A model generated the notes under the pieces. The model saw nothing but the letters and a program-made list of their open reading frames with translations. It was not told where the DNA came from and did no database searches. 32,210 nt of DNA from Eubacteriaceae bacterium (GTDB taxonomy: Bacteria > Bacillota > Clostridia > Eubacteriales > Eubacteriaceae): the NCBI GenBank assembly GCA_017405085.1, contig JAFRBB010000022.1, positions 1 through 32,210 on the forward strand. Direction: 5' to 3'. Each line of letters opens with the position of its first letter. Position 1 is the stretch's first letter. Of the stretch, positions 15,971 to 24,113 are shown piece by piece. The position numbers and the translations under genes are program-made.

Positions 15971-17266
15971 TTGAAAACACAGGATATTTTAGTCAATCAA
16001 TTTAATATTTCCCAAAAGACTCTAAATTTTGTGGAAAACATTCGTCAACAGATTCAGCCTCGTTTGGATGAACGGGATAAACTTGCGGAGATCCATCAAT
16101 ATCGCGTCATCGCGGCGATGCAGCACGCAGGTTTAAGTGATCGTCATTTCGCCGGAACGACAGGGTACGGCTATAATGATGCCGGAAGAGAGGCCATTGA
16201 ACAGATTTACGCCGAACTATTCGGGGCTGAAGCGGCGCTCGTCAGACCGCATATTACCTGCGGGACCCACGCGATTTCCCTCTGTCTTTTCGGTGTGCTT
16301 CGCCCGGGTGATGAACTGCTTGCCATCAGCGGCGCACCCTATGACACCATCGTAAGTGTCATCGGCGCGGATGGCAGAGAGAAAAACGAAGGCACCTTAA
16401 CGGATTTCGGCGTGACCTATCAGCAGGTTGATTTAACGCCCGACGGAAAATTTGACGAGCCTAGAATTCTCGCGTCGATTACTTCTAAAACGAAAATGAT
16501 ATATATTCAGCGCTCCACGGGATATGCCTGGCGAAAAGCGCTCACAATGGAGGCCATTGCCGATATCACTGCCAAGGTTAAAGCGGCCAAGCCCGATGTC
16601 GTTGTGTTTGTCGATAATTGCTATGGTGAATTATTGGACGAATATGAACCCACGGCAGTAGGCGCCGATCTGGTGGCGGGATCGTTGATCAAAAACATCG
16701 GGGGCGGCATCGCGCCGTCGGGAGGCTATGTTGCCGGAAAATCAACATGGGTGGCACGATGTGCCGCAAGGCTCTCAGCTCCTGGAATTGCCGGAGAAAC
16801 GGGCGCGACCATCGGCATCAACCGTTTATTTTTTCAGGGGCTTTTTTTGGCGCCGAAAGTGACGGCAGAGGCTTTAAAAAGCGCCATTCTGGTCGGAGCG
16901 GCCTATCAGGCATTGGGATTTGACGTCTGTCCGCTTCCTGAGGACTACCGCAGCGATATCATACAAAGTGTGAAACTTGGCAGTCCCGATGCTGTCAAAA
17001 TTTTCTGTCGCGCTGTTCAAGAAGCGGCGCCGGTGGATGCTTTTGTCACACCGGAACCCTGGGACATGCCCGGCTATGCCGATCCTGTCATCATGGCTGC
17101 GGGAGCCTTTATCCAAGGATCTTCCATCGAGCTCAGTGCCGACGCTCCGATGCGAAAGCCCTATATTGTCTATTTCCAAGGCGGCTTAACCCATGCCCAC
17201 GGAAAGCTTGGATTGCTTTTGACATTAGAGCGCCTTTCGGAAGCAGGAATCATTACCCTGCCTTGA
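15971..17266 (+). CDS. ynbB: methionine gamma-lyase family PLP enzyme (YnbB/aluminium-resistance family)
   Basis: A 431-aa fold-type I PLP protein of the family called methionine gamma-lyase family or aluminium resistance protein, represented by Bacillus YnbB. Visible features are AGTTGYGYNDAGREAIEQIYAELFGAE (quoted in pieces: TGYGYNDAGRE and EQIYAELFGAE), the cofactor Asp in VFVDNCYGEL, and the PLP lysine K241 in SLIKNIGGGIAPSGGY. The C-terminus ends in YFQGGLTHAHGKLGLLLTL, also conserved. The true reaction is not established; a C-S lyase is the usual guess. The start is TTG, with AAAAAGGAAA upstream. It lies 90 nt after miaA; in Bacillus and many Clostridia hfq and often hflX lie between the two, and both are missing here. 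Confidence 0.88.
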   Translation: MKTQDILVNQFNISQKTLNFVENIRQQIQPRLDERDKLAEIHQYRVIAAMQHAGLSDRHFAGTTGYGYNDAGREAIEQIYAELFGAEAALVRPHITCGTHAISLCLFGVLRPGDELLAISGAPYDTIVSVIGADGREKNEGTLTDFGVTYQQVDLTPDGKFDEPRILASITSKTKMIYIQRSTGYAWRKALTMEAIADITAKVKAAKPDVVVFVDNCYGELLDEYEPTAVGADLVAGSLIKNIGGGIAPSGGYVAGKSTWVARCAARLSAPGIAGETGATIGINRLFFQGLFLAPKVTAEALKSAILVGAAYQALGFDVCPLPEDYRSDIIQSVKLGSPDAVKIFCRAVQEAAPVDAFVTPEPWDMPGYADPVIMAAGAFIQGSSIELSADAPMRKPYIVYFQGGLTHAHGKLGLLLTLERLSEAGIITLP

Positions 17267-17332
17267 ATGATTTGACAATTTAAAAGGCTCATAACGAGAA
17301 AAAATGTCAGTATTTTTAGCATAGGAGAAATT

Positions 17333-18202
17333 ATGATTTCAAAAGAAAAAATCGAACGGATTAACGCCCTGGCGCGAAAGAAAAAAGCCGAGGGACTATC
17401 TCCCGAAGAACAAGCGGAGCAACAAGCCCTTCGAAAAGAATATCTCGCTGCGATTCGCGGTAATCTTAAATCACAGCTTGACAATATTCGATTTGTCGAC
17501 GACAAAGCGCCGGAATCGTACAGCCCCGAGGAAAAAGCGCATGTTGAAGCGCTCAGCGACAAACTCGGCCGCGAATACGAGGCCCAAAAGGATATGGGTA
17601 ATCCCGCCAAGCCTGAGGGAAAAGCAGGCCTTGAAATGGTTGAAACCATGAATGAGCACCATGCGCCCCTCACCGATTGGGCCCTTGGCTATATTGACTT
17701 TCATACGGACGATCATGTCCTTGACGTCGGCTGCGGCGGCGGCGCGGCGCTGGCCAAGATTTCAACGATGGTCCCGGATGGCAAGCTCACTGGCGTAGAT
17801 TATTCACCGGTGTCTGTGGAAGCGAGCCGAAAACACAATCAAATGGATCTTGATAGCGGTAAGCTCGATGTGATTCTAGCGTCGGTTTCCGATTTGCCTT
17901 TTGACAACGATGTGTTTGATGTCGCGGTGACTTTTGAAAGTCACTATTTTTGGCCTTCCCTTGCGGATGATATCAAATCCGTTTACCGTGTCATTAAACC
18001 CGGCGGGAAGCTTTTGCTGGCATCTGAAATTTATCAATATGACGGACTTGATGCAAAAGCTCTCGCTAACGTGCAAAAATATAACCTTAACAATTTGAGC
18101 AAAGCTGAATTTGAGACTTTGTTTGTGGATGCCGGTTTCAAGGAAGTGGCGATTCATACCAAAGAAGGCACCGATTGGCTTTGCGTAGAAGGCGTGAAAT
18201 AA
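17333..18202 (+). CDS. DUF896 (YnzC)–class I SAM methyltransferase fusion
   Basis: A 289-aa protein made of two modules normally found apart. Residues 1-56 match the DUF896/YnzC family (MISKEKIERINALARKKKAE, then EEQAEQQALRKEYLAAIRGN), which in Bacillus is a separate protein of about 77 aa encoded in the SOS-induced yneA-yneB-ynzC operon. After a charged linker, residues from about 100 form a class I SAM-dependent methyltransferase, with motif I VLDVGCGGGAALAKIS (about 128-143), GVDYSPVSVEASRKHN, LASVSDLPFDNDVFDVAVTF and VIKPGGKLLLASE. The methyl acceptor is unknown; the UbiE-like type is mostly used on small molecules. Both modules are in one uninterrupted frame behind GGAGAAATT ATG. It follows ynbB and precedes an M18 aminopeptidase, neither of which suggests a substrate. 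Confidence 0.85.
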   Translation: MISKEKIERINALARKKKAEGLSPEEQAEQQALRKEYLAAIRGNLKSQLDNIRFVDDKAPESYSPEEKAHVEALSDKLGREYEAQKDMGNPAKPEGKAGLEMVETMNEHHAPLTDWALGYIDFHTDDHVLDVGCGGGAALAKISTMVPDGKLTGVDYSPVSVEASRKHNQMDLDSGKLDVILASVSDLPFDNDVFDVAVTFESHYFWPSLADDIKSVYRVIKPGGKLLLASEIYQYDGLDAKALANVQKYNLNNLSKAEFETLFVDAGFKEVAIHTKEGTDWLCVEGVK

Positions 18203-18217
18203 GCAGGGGGTTGACAG

Positions 18218-18268
18218 CATCGATCATATCGATGAACGTTGACTAAGCGTTGCGATTCTTGATATAAA
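18218..18268 (+). promoter_or_regulatory. promoter with upstream palindrome before the M18 peptidase gene
   Basis: TTGACT (18239-18244) and TATAAA (18263-18268) are 18 bp apart. Just upstream lies a perfect palindrome, CATCGAT (18218-18224) and ATCGATG (18228-18234), around a 3-nt centre. It may be an operator or, without a T run, part of a weak end signal for the preceding gene. Confidence 0.5.
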
Positions 18269-18313
18269 GCGGAAATCGGGAAACCCATTCAATGAAAAAA
18301 TCAGGAGGAAATC

Positions 18314-19738
18314 ATGTCAGAAACTAAATCACAAGTTGAGAATCTAAAACTCACTTTTAAACCCGTATGGCAGCAAATGGACGAAATAGATGTGAAGGCA
18401 ACGGAAGCCTACGCAAAAGAATATTTGTCTTTTTTGGACGCAGCTAAAACCGAAAGACTTTGTGCCAAAGAAGCCCTTCGCCAAGCCGAAGCCAAGGGGT
18501 TTAAATCCATCGATTATTACCGTGAAAAAGGCGCGGTCAAACCGGGAGACAAAGTTTATGTTAATCATCGCGGGAAAGCCGTGATTTTATACGAAATCGG
18601 AAGCGAGCCGTTGGAAAATGGTATGCTTATTGTCGGCGCGCATTTGGATTGTCCGAGACTCGATTTAAAACCGATGCCTCTTTATGAAGATCACGACATC
18701 GCTTATGTGAAAACTCATTATTATGGCGGTATCAAAAAATATCAATGGTTTACCATTCCCTTGGCCATTTACGGCTCGGTCTTTAAAAAGGACGGCACCG
18801 AAGTGAATGTGGCCGTCGGTGATGGCCCCGATGATCCCGTCTTTGTGATTAGTGATTTACTTCCTCATCTCTCTCAAGAAATGGTTGTCAAAAAAGTGAG
18901 TGATGCCTTTAAAGGGGAAGCGATGAATCCCATTGTCGGCAGCAGACCGTTGCCCGATGAGGAAGGCGACGCTGTCAAAGCTGCGGTGTTAAAATGGCTT
19001 GATGAAGCTTACGGCATCAGCGAAGCGGATTTTGCCAGTGCTGAGCTTGAGATTGTTCCCGCCGGTCATGCCCGGGAAATCGGCTTTGATCGGGGAATGA
19101 TCGGCGCTTTCGGACAGGATGATCGGGTTTGTTCTTTCGCGGCGATTTCCGCAATCTTTGATGCGGGGACTCCGGCAGGCAAAACCCGCTGCGTCATTTT
19201 GGCGGATAAAGAAGAAATCGGAAGCTACGGCAATACGGGCATGCAGTCGCGCTTTTTTGAAAATGAAACGGTGGAACTGGCCGTTTTGATGGGCGAGCAT
19301 AGTGCGAGCCTTGCCACCCGCCGTTGTCTCGCGAATTCCAAATGCTTGTCCGCTGACGTAACCGCGGGTTATGATCCCAATTTTACAGGGACGCATGATT
19401 TGACCAACGCGTCCTTTATCGGATACGGCGTCACCCTAAAAAAATACGGCGGCGCTCGAGGAAAATCCGGCGGTAGCGACGCCAATCCGGAATTTTTGGC
19501 GGCGCTTCGCGATTGCTTTGACAGGGAAGATGTTGTCTGGCAAATGGGTGAGATGGGCCGCATCGATCTGGGAGGCGGCGGAACCATTGCCTATATGTTG
19601 GCTAATTACGGCATGGATGTGGTGGACTGCGGCACGCCGGTTTTGAGTATGCACGCGCCTTTCGAACAGGCCGCTAAACCCGATGCTTTTATGACCTATA
19701 AAGCCTACCGCGCCTTTTTCCGCTATCATTGGGCATAA
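18314..19738 (+). CDS. M18 family aminopeptidase
   Basis: A 474-aa zinc aminopeptidase of family M18 (aspartyl aminopeptidase/ApeB/aminopeptidase I type), near the usual length. Expected metal and catalytic residues are visible: H110 and D112 in GAHLDCPRLDLKP, an Asp in FGQDDRVC (269-270), E300-E301 in LADKEEIGSYGNTG, D348 in LSADVTAGYDPN and H447 in SMHAPFE. It removes N-terminal, often acidic, residues from cytoplasmic peptides, and the family forms dodecamers. No signal peptide is seen. A good AGGAGG precedes the ATG, and it has its own promoter. Downstream comes the rnf promoter region, so it is likely monocistronic. Confidence 0.93.
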   Translation: MSETKSQVENLKLTFKPVWQQMDEIDVKATEAYAKEYLSFLDAAKTERLCAKEALRQAEAKGFKSIDYYREKGAVKPGDKVYVNHRGKAVILYEIGSEPLENGMLIVGAHLDCPRLDLKPMPLYEDHDIAYVKTHYYGGIKKYQWFTIPLAIYGSVFKKDGTEVNVAVGDGPDDPVFVISDLLPHLSQEMVVKKVSDAFKGEAMNPIVGSRPLPDEEGDAVKAAVLKWLDEAYGISEADFASAELEIVPAGHAREIGFDRGMIGAFGQDDRVCSFAAISAIFDAGTPAGKTRCVILADKEEIGSYGNTGMQSRFFENETVELAVLMGEHSASLATRRCLANSKCLSADVTAGYDPNFTGTHDLTNASFIGYGVTLKKYGGARGKSGGSDANPEFLAALRDCFDREDVVWQMGEMGRIDLGGGGTIAYMLANYGMDVVDCGTPVLSMHAPFEQAAKPDAFMTYKAYRAFFRYHWA

Positions 19739-19752
19739 ATGAGATAAGCATT

Positions 19753-19796
19753 TTGTCGGACAACTGTTTGTCACAAACACATTTTTTGCGTATAAC
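19753..19796 (+). promoter_or_regulatory. rnf operon promoter with two palindromes at the -35
   Basis: TTGTCA (19768-19773) and TATAAC (19791-19796) are 17 bp apart, about 97 nt before rnfC. The -35 lies inside the perfect palindrome GTTTGT-C-ACAAAC (19766-19778), and a second one, TTGTC-G-GACAA (19753-19763), sits just upstream. The placement suits an operator; the sequence does not match the clostridial Rex box. Confidence 0.55.
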
Positions 19797-19892
19797 ATAA
19801 CAATAATGGATAAATTTTGATTTAAATCTGTATTTTTTGTCCATTTATGATAGAATACTTAAAATTTCTTAAAGAATAAGAGGTGTTTAGAC

Positions 19893-21239
19893 TTGCAAAG
19901 AAGGAAAAGTTCTTTCAAGGGCGGCATCCATCCGCCATATCATAAAGAAAGAACGAAGAATGTGCCGGCGGATGTCGGAAAGGAGCCGAATATCGTGACG
20001 ATACCGATGTCTTTGCATATCGGAGCCCCATGCAAACCTATCGTCAAACGGGGAGATTATGTTTATCTCGGGCAAAAAATCGGAGAGGCCCAGGGATTCG
20101 TGTCCGCACCGATACATTCCAGTGTTTCCGGAACGGTTAAATCCGTTGGTGAAATGCCTCATCCCAACGGAGACAACGTGATGAGTGTCGTGATTGAGTC
20201 CGATGGGCAAAACACGGTGGATCCGTCAATCAAACCTTATGATAGCTATACGTCATACGCGCCGGAGGAGATTATCAATATTATTCGCGAAGCCGGCATT
20301 GTCGGACTTGGCGGCGCGACGTTTCCCACGCATGTGAAGCTTTCGGTTCCGTCGGATAAAAAAGTTGATTGCGTCATTTTGAACGGCGCTGAATGCGAGC
20401 CTTATCTGACGGCGGACGATCATCTGATGCAGATGCGTCCCGAAAAGGTTGTGACAGGCCTGAAAATCGCGATGCGAGCGGTAGGCGTAAACAAGGGCTA
20501 TATTGGCATTGAGGATAACAAGCCTGAAGCCATCGAGAAAATCGAAGTGGCGATTGACGGGGATTCCAGCATTGAGCTGGTCAGTCTCGCGACAAAATAT
20601 CCCCAGGGCGCCGAAAAGCAACTGATTACGGCGGTTACCGGCAGGGAAGTGCCCTCGGGCGGTCTTCCCGCGGATGCCGGCGTTGTGGCGATGAATGTCG
20701 GAACGGCGGCGCAGATCGCGACGACCTTTGAGACAGGAATGCCTTTATTCAAACGCTTTTTGACCTGCACCGGCGATGCCGTTAAAAACCCTCGCACCTT
20801 GGAGGTCAAAATCGGCGTTAAGCTTCAAGATGTGATTGATCAATGCGGCGGATTTGTGGAAGCACCCGGCAAAGTCATCATGGGCGGACCGATGATGGGC
20901 GTCTCTCAATTTTCGACGGATGTCTCTGTTATGAAGGGGACCTCGGGCATTTTGTGCTTGACCAAAGCCTCGGCTTATATTCCGGAGCCTTCGGCGTGTA
21001 TTCGCTGCGGGCGTTGCGTCGCGGCCTGTCCCATTCATCTGGAGCCTCTATATCTGGCTTCATTCGCGGAGCATAATCAATTTGATAAATGTGATGATTA
21101 TCACATTTTGGACTGCATTGAATGCGGTAGCTGCGCGTTTTCATGTCCGGCGAAGCGAATGCTCGTTTCGTCTATTCGCATGGGCAAACGCCAGGTGCAA
21201 GCCGAACGAAAGAAAAAGGCGGTGAAGAAGAATGCCTGA
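19893..21239 (+). CDS. rnfC: electron transport complex subunit RnfC
   Basis: The 448-aa peripheral, NADH-side subunit of the Rnf ferredoxin:NAD+ oxidoreductase, which couples electron flow to Na+ or H+ export at the cytoplasmic membrane. The start (FKGGIHPPYHKE) is typical. Next come IGAPCKPIVKRGDYVYLGQK and the FMN/NADH-binding region GIVGLGGATFPTHVKL with ILNGAECEPYLT. Two [4Fe-4S] sites follow: C369/C372/C375/C379 (CIRCGRCVAACP) and C408/C411/C414/C418 (CIECGSCAFSCP). The start is TTG behind AGAGGTG. It is the first gene of the operon, giving the clostridial order C-D-G-E-A-B, and it overlaps rnfD by 8 bp. Confidence 0.96.
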   Translation: MQRRKSSFKGGIHPPYHKERTKNVPADVGKEPNIVTIPMSLHIGAPCKPIVKRGDYVYLGQKIGEAQGFVSAPIHSSVSGTVKSVGEMPHPNGDNVMSVVIESDGQNTVDPSIKPYDSYTSYAPEEIINIIREAGIVGLGGATFPTHVKLSVPSDKKVDCVILNGAECEPYLTADDHLMQMRPEKVVTGLKIAMRAVGVNKGYIGIEDNKPEAIEKIEVAIDGDSSIELVSLATKYPQGAEKQLITAVTGREVPSGGLPADAGVVAMNVGTAAQIATTFETGMPLFKRFLTCTGDAVKNPRTLEVKIGVKLQDVIDQCGGFVEAPGKVIMGGPMMGVSQFSTDVSVMKGTSGILCLTKASAYIPEPSACIRCGRCVAACPIHLEPLYLASFAEHNQFDKCDDYHILDCIECGSCAFSCPAKRMLVSSIRMGKRQVQAERKKKAVKKNA

Positions 21240-22224
21240 AAATAATATGATGCTTACCGTTTCATCGTCTCCGCATATCAGACACAAGGATACGACTGCC
21301 GGAATTATGCAAAATGTGGTTATCGCGCTCATGCCGGCATTATTAGTGGCGTGTTACGTTTTTGGCGTAAAGGCTTTCGCCATTGTCGCTGTTTGCGTGG
21401 CCGGCTGTGTCTTGACGGAGTTCGCAATTGAAAAAATCTTTAAGCTTCCCGTCACAATCAGTGATTGGAGCGCGGTGGTGACAGGCGTGCTTCTCGGCTT
21501 TAATATGCCCGTGAACGCTCCAATCTGGATGTGCTTAATCGGTTCAGTTTTTGCCATCGGCATCGCCAAAATGTTTTTCGGCGGTCTCGGCAAAAACTTT
21601 ATGAATCCGGCATTGGCCGGCAGAGCCTTTCTTTTGGCGTCATGGCCGACGCATATGACGGGTTCCGCTTTTATTCCGCTATCGGACACTTACACATCTG
21701 CGACGCCGCTGGCCATCTTGAAAGAAGGCAGCAATTTGGGCGCCCTTCCGAGTAATCTCGATATGTTTTTGGGATTGAACGGCGTGTACGGGAGTATTGG
21801 AGAAATATCGGCTCTCGCGCTATTAATCGGCGGTATTTATCTGCTGGTTCGCGGGATTATCAATTGGCGCATTCCGACGGTTTATTTGGGAACAGTGGCC
21901 GTGATATCGTTGATTTTCGGTCAGGATCCCATTTTTATGCTGTGTTCCGGCGGTTTGATGCTTGGCGCTTTCTTTATGGCGACGGATTATGTGACATCTC
22001 CCGTGACACCGAAAGGTCAAATTATTTACGCTTTCGGCTGCGGCCTGATGACAATGATTATCAGACTTTTCGGCGGATATCCCGAAGGGGTGTCGTATTC
22101 CATTCTTCTTATGAATATGGCTGCTCCACTCATTGAACGCTATACAAAACCCAAAGTCTACGGTGTCGCGAAACCCAAGAAATTCGGGAAAAAGGACAAG
22201 AAAGAAGGTGAGGGCGATGACTGA
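21232..22224 (+). CDS. rnfD: electron transport complex subunit RnfD
   Basis: A 330-aa integral membrane subunit of Rnf with many hydrophobic helices (for example VVIALMPALLVACYVFGV and FAIVAVCVAGCVLTEFAI). The covalently bound FMN site is expected at Thr158 in YTSATPLAI, the RnfD form of the S/T-G/A-A-T flavinylation motif. The charged C-terminus (KPKKFGKKDKKEGEGDD) is probably cytoplasmic. It overlaps rnfC by 8 bp and rnfG by 8 bp, so translation of the three is tightly coupled. Relatives include NqrB, but the neighbours settle the identity as Rnf. Confidence 0.95.
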   Translation: MPENNMMLTVSSSPHIRHKDTTAGIMQNVVIALMPALLVACYVFGVKAFAIVAVCVAGCVLTEFAIEKIFKLPVTISDWSAVVTGVLLGFNMPVNAPIWMCLIGSVFAIGIAKMFFGGLGKNFMNPALAGRAFLLASWPTHMTGSAFIPLSDTYTSATPLAILKEGSNLGALPSNLDMFLGLNGVYGSIGEISALALLIGGIYLLVRGIINWRIPTVYLGTVAVISLIFGQDPIFMLCSGGLMLGAFFMATDYVTSPVTPKGQIIYAFGCGLMTMIIRLFGGYPEGVSYSILLMNMAAPLIERYTKPKVYGVAKPKKFGKKDKKEGEGDD

Positions 22225-22849
22225 TAAATCAAAATCGGCAAGTATCGATTTTAAAAAAGTCATGCGGCTCGCGCTGACATTGTTTGTTTTCGCGGCTGTT
22301 GCGGCGCTTTGCCTCGGCGTGGTCAATTATATTACCAAAGATACCATTGCCAAAGGGAAAGAGAAGGCCAATGTGGAAGCCAGACAAAAGGTTTTGAGCG
22401 AGGCCGAAGATTTTCGCGAAGTGCCGGGCATCGACAAAATCGCGGCGTCGGTTGACGCGGAAAACGCGGGTATCGTGGCTGAAGCGTATACCGGATATAA
22501 AAACGGTGAGATTGTGGGCTATACCATCAAGACCAAGCCTAAGGGATACGGCGGCGACGTTGAAGTGCTGACCGGCATTGGAAAAGACGGTAAAATCGTC
22601 GGTATTACCATCCTGAGTCAATCGGAAACCGCGGGTCTCGGCGCGCGCTCGACAGAAAGTGAATGGCAGGCACAATACGCCGGACTTGACGCTTCCAAGG
22701 AAGTGTCAGTGTCTAAAAACGGCGCTGATTCATCAAAAAATGAAATTCAGGCGATTACCGGGGCGACCATTACGTCCAAAGCGGTGACCCTCGGTGTCAA
22801 TACATCCGAAAAGGTGTATAAAGCCATTTCCGCCGGAGGTAAACAATAA
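22217..22849 (+). CDS. rnfG: electron transport complex subunit RnfG
   Basis: A 210-aa Rnf subunit with one N-terminal transmembrane helix (about 16-37, LALTLFVFAAVAALCLGVVN) and a large domain outside the membrane. FMN is attached to a Thr in the flavinylation motif TGAT (181-184, context QAITGATITSK). The segment EIVGYTIKTKPKGYGG and LSQSETAGLG are also family features. A longer frame begins at 22133 inside rnfD; I choose ATG 22217 because GGTGAGGG lies just upstream and the shorter N-terminus fits the family. It ends on the base where rnfE starts. Confidence 0.94.
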   Translation: MTDKSKSASIDFKKVMRLALTLFVFAAVAALCLGVVNYITKDTIAKGKEKANVEARQKVLSEAEDFREVPGIDKIAASVDAENAGIVAEAYTGYKNGEIVGYTIKTKPKGYGGDVEVLTGIGKDGKIVGITILSQSETAGLGARSTESEWQAQYAGLDASKEVSVSKNGADSSKNEIQAITGATITSKAVTLGVNTSEKVYKAISAGGKQ

Positions 22850-23529
22850 TGAATATTAAATATTTAACCAATGGCTTTTTTAAAGAAAACCCAATTTTTA
22901 AGTTGGTGCTCGGTATGTGCCCGGCGTTGGCTGTCACAACCGCGGCTTTAAACGGTCTGGGCATGGGGCTTTCGACAACGGCTGTTTTGATTTGCTCCAA
23001 TGTGGTCATCTCGTTACTACGCAAGGTGATTCCTGATGAAATCCGCATACCGGCGTTTATCGTGGTAATCGCGTCCTTCGTGACGATTGTCGGAATGGTC
23101 ATGGAGGCTTATACACCGGCACTTTTCGCGACGCTGGGGATTTATATTCCCTTGATCGTCGTCAACTGTATCATTATGGGGCGTGCCGAAGCGTTTGCCT
23201 TTAACAATGGTGTGTTGGATTCGTTTTTGGACGGTCTCGGTATGGGGCTCGGCTTTACGCTTGCGCTTACCGTTGTCGGCGCGATTCGTGAGATTTTGGG
23301 ATCGGGTTCCATTTTCGGAATCAGCCTGTTCGGCGCGAGCTTTGAACCGGCGCTGATCTTCATTATGCCTCCCGGCGCGTTTTTGACCTTTGGGCTGATT
23401 ATGGCGCTTTTAAACAAGTTTGAAAAGAACCGCCAAAACAAGGCTAAGTTGAAGAGCGCTTCGGAAAAAGACAGCAAAGCCAACGCGGACGCGGCGGTTC
23501 AGGAGCAAACGGGAGGTGAAGCAGCGTGA
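22849..23529 (+). CDS. rnfE: electron transport complex subunit RnfE
   Basis: A 226-aa polytopic membrane protein of the RnfA/RnfE family. The family core is visible in ENPIFKLVLGMCPALAVTT, GIYIPLIVVNCIIMGRAEAF and LDGLGMGLGFTLALTVVGAI. In known Rnf structures the conserved Cys in CPAL and VNC are linked to an iron-sulfur centre shared with RnfA inside the membrane. The C-terminal tail (KSASEKDSKANADAAVQEQT) is charged and low in complexity, longer than the minimal family. Its ATG shares one base with the rnfG stop, and it overlaps rnfA by 4 bp. Confidence 0.95.
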   Translation: MNIKYLTNGFFKENPIFKLVLGMCPALAVTTAALNGLGMGLSTTAVLICSNVVISLLRKVIPDEIRIPAFIVVIASFVTIVGMVMEAYTPALFATLGIYIPLIVVNCIIMGRAEAFAFNNGVLDSFLDGLGMGLGFTLALTVVGAIREILGSGSIFGISLFGASFEPALIFIMPPGAFLTFGLIMALLNKFEKNRQNKAKLKSASEKDSKANADAAVQEQTGGEAA

Positions 23530-24098
23530 AAATTTTTACGATTTTAGTTGCGGGCATTTTTGTCAACAATTATCTGCTGTCCCGTTTCTTGGGGATTTGC
23601 TCTTTTCTGGGTGTCTCTAAAAAGCTCGATACATCCATCGGGATGAGCGCGGCGGTGGTCTTTGTCATGACGCTGGCCTCCGCTATTACTTATGTAGTAC
23701 AGTACGCCATTTTAAATCCGCTGGGTCTTCAGTATTTGCAGACGATCGCTTTTATCGTGGTTATTGCCTCGCTGGTGCAGCTGGTGGAAATGTTTATTAA
23801 GAAAACCAGTCCTTCGCTATATATGGCTCTCGGTGTGTATTTACCGCTGATTACCACGAACTGTGCGGTGCTCGGCGTGACGATTTTAAACATTCAGAGT
23901 GGCTACACCTTTATTGAAAGTGTGGTTAGCGGCGCTGCCGGAGCTCTCGGTTATTCTCTGGCGATTATTCTCTTCGCGGCTATTCGTGAACGTCAGGAAC
24001 TCAACGATACGCCTGATGTACTTGAAGGATTTCCGACGGCGCTCATTTCCGCGAGTTTGATGGCCATTGCCTTCTTGGGCTTTTCAGGAATGATCTAG
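23526..24098 (+). CDS. rnfA: electron transport complex subunit RnfA
   Basis: A 190-aa polytopic membrane protein, paralogue and partner of RnfE. Conserved segments are NNYLLSRFLGICSFLGVSKK, VYLPLITTNCAVLGVTIL and ILFAAIRERQEL; the two Cys (GICSF and TNCAV) would pair with those of RnfE for the intramembrane iron-sulfur centre. The length is normal. The start codon is GTG within GTGA, overlapping the rnfE stop, with GGAGGTGAAGC as ribosome binding site. It is followed by rnfB 15 nt later. Confidence 0.95.
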   Translation: MKIFTILVAGIFVNNYLLSRFLGICSFLGVSKKLDTSIGMSAAVVFVMTLASAITYVVQYAILNPLGLQYLQTIAFIVVIASLVQLVEMFIKKTSPSLYMALGVYLPLITTNCAVLGVTILNIQSGYTFIESVVSGAAGALGYSLAIILFAAIRERQELNDTPDVLEGFPTALISASLMAIAFLGFSGMI

Positions 24099-24113
24099 GG
24101 AGGTGTCTTTCAG

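Noticed and set aside
19753-19778. Rex redox-repressor site upstream of rnf
   Set aside because: The palindromes share TTGT/ACAA ends but have a 1-nt centre rather than the Rex spacing and lack TTAA inner bases, so I report them as an unassigned operator candidate.
22133-22216. 28-codon N-terminal extension of RnfG
   Set aside because: It lies wholly inside rnfD; ATG 22217 gives the usual 8-bp overlap and has a ribosome binding site.
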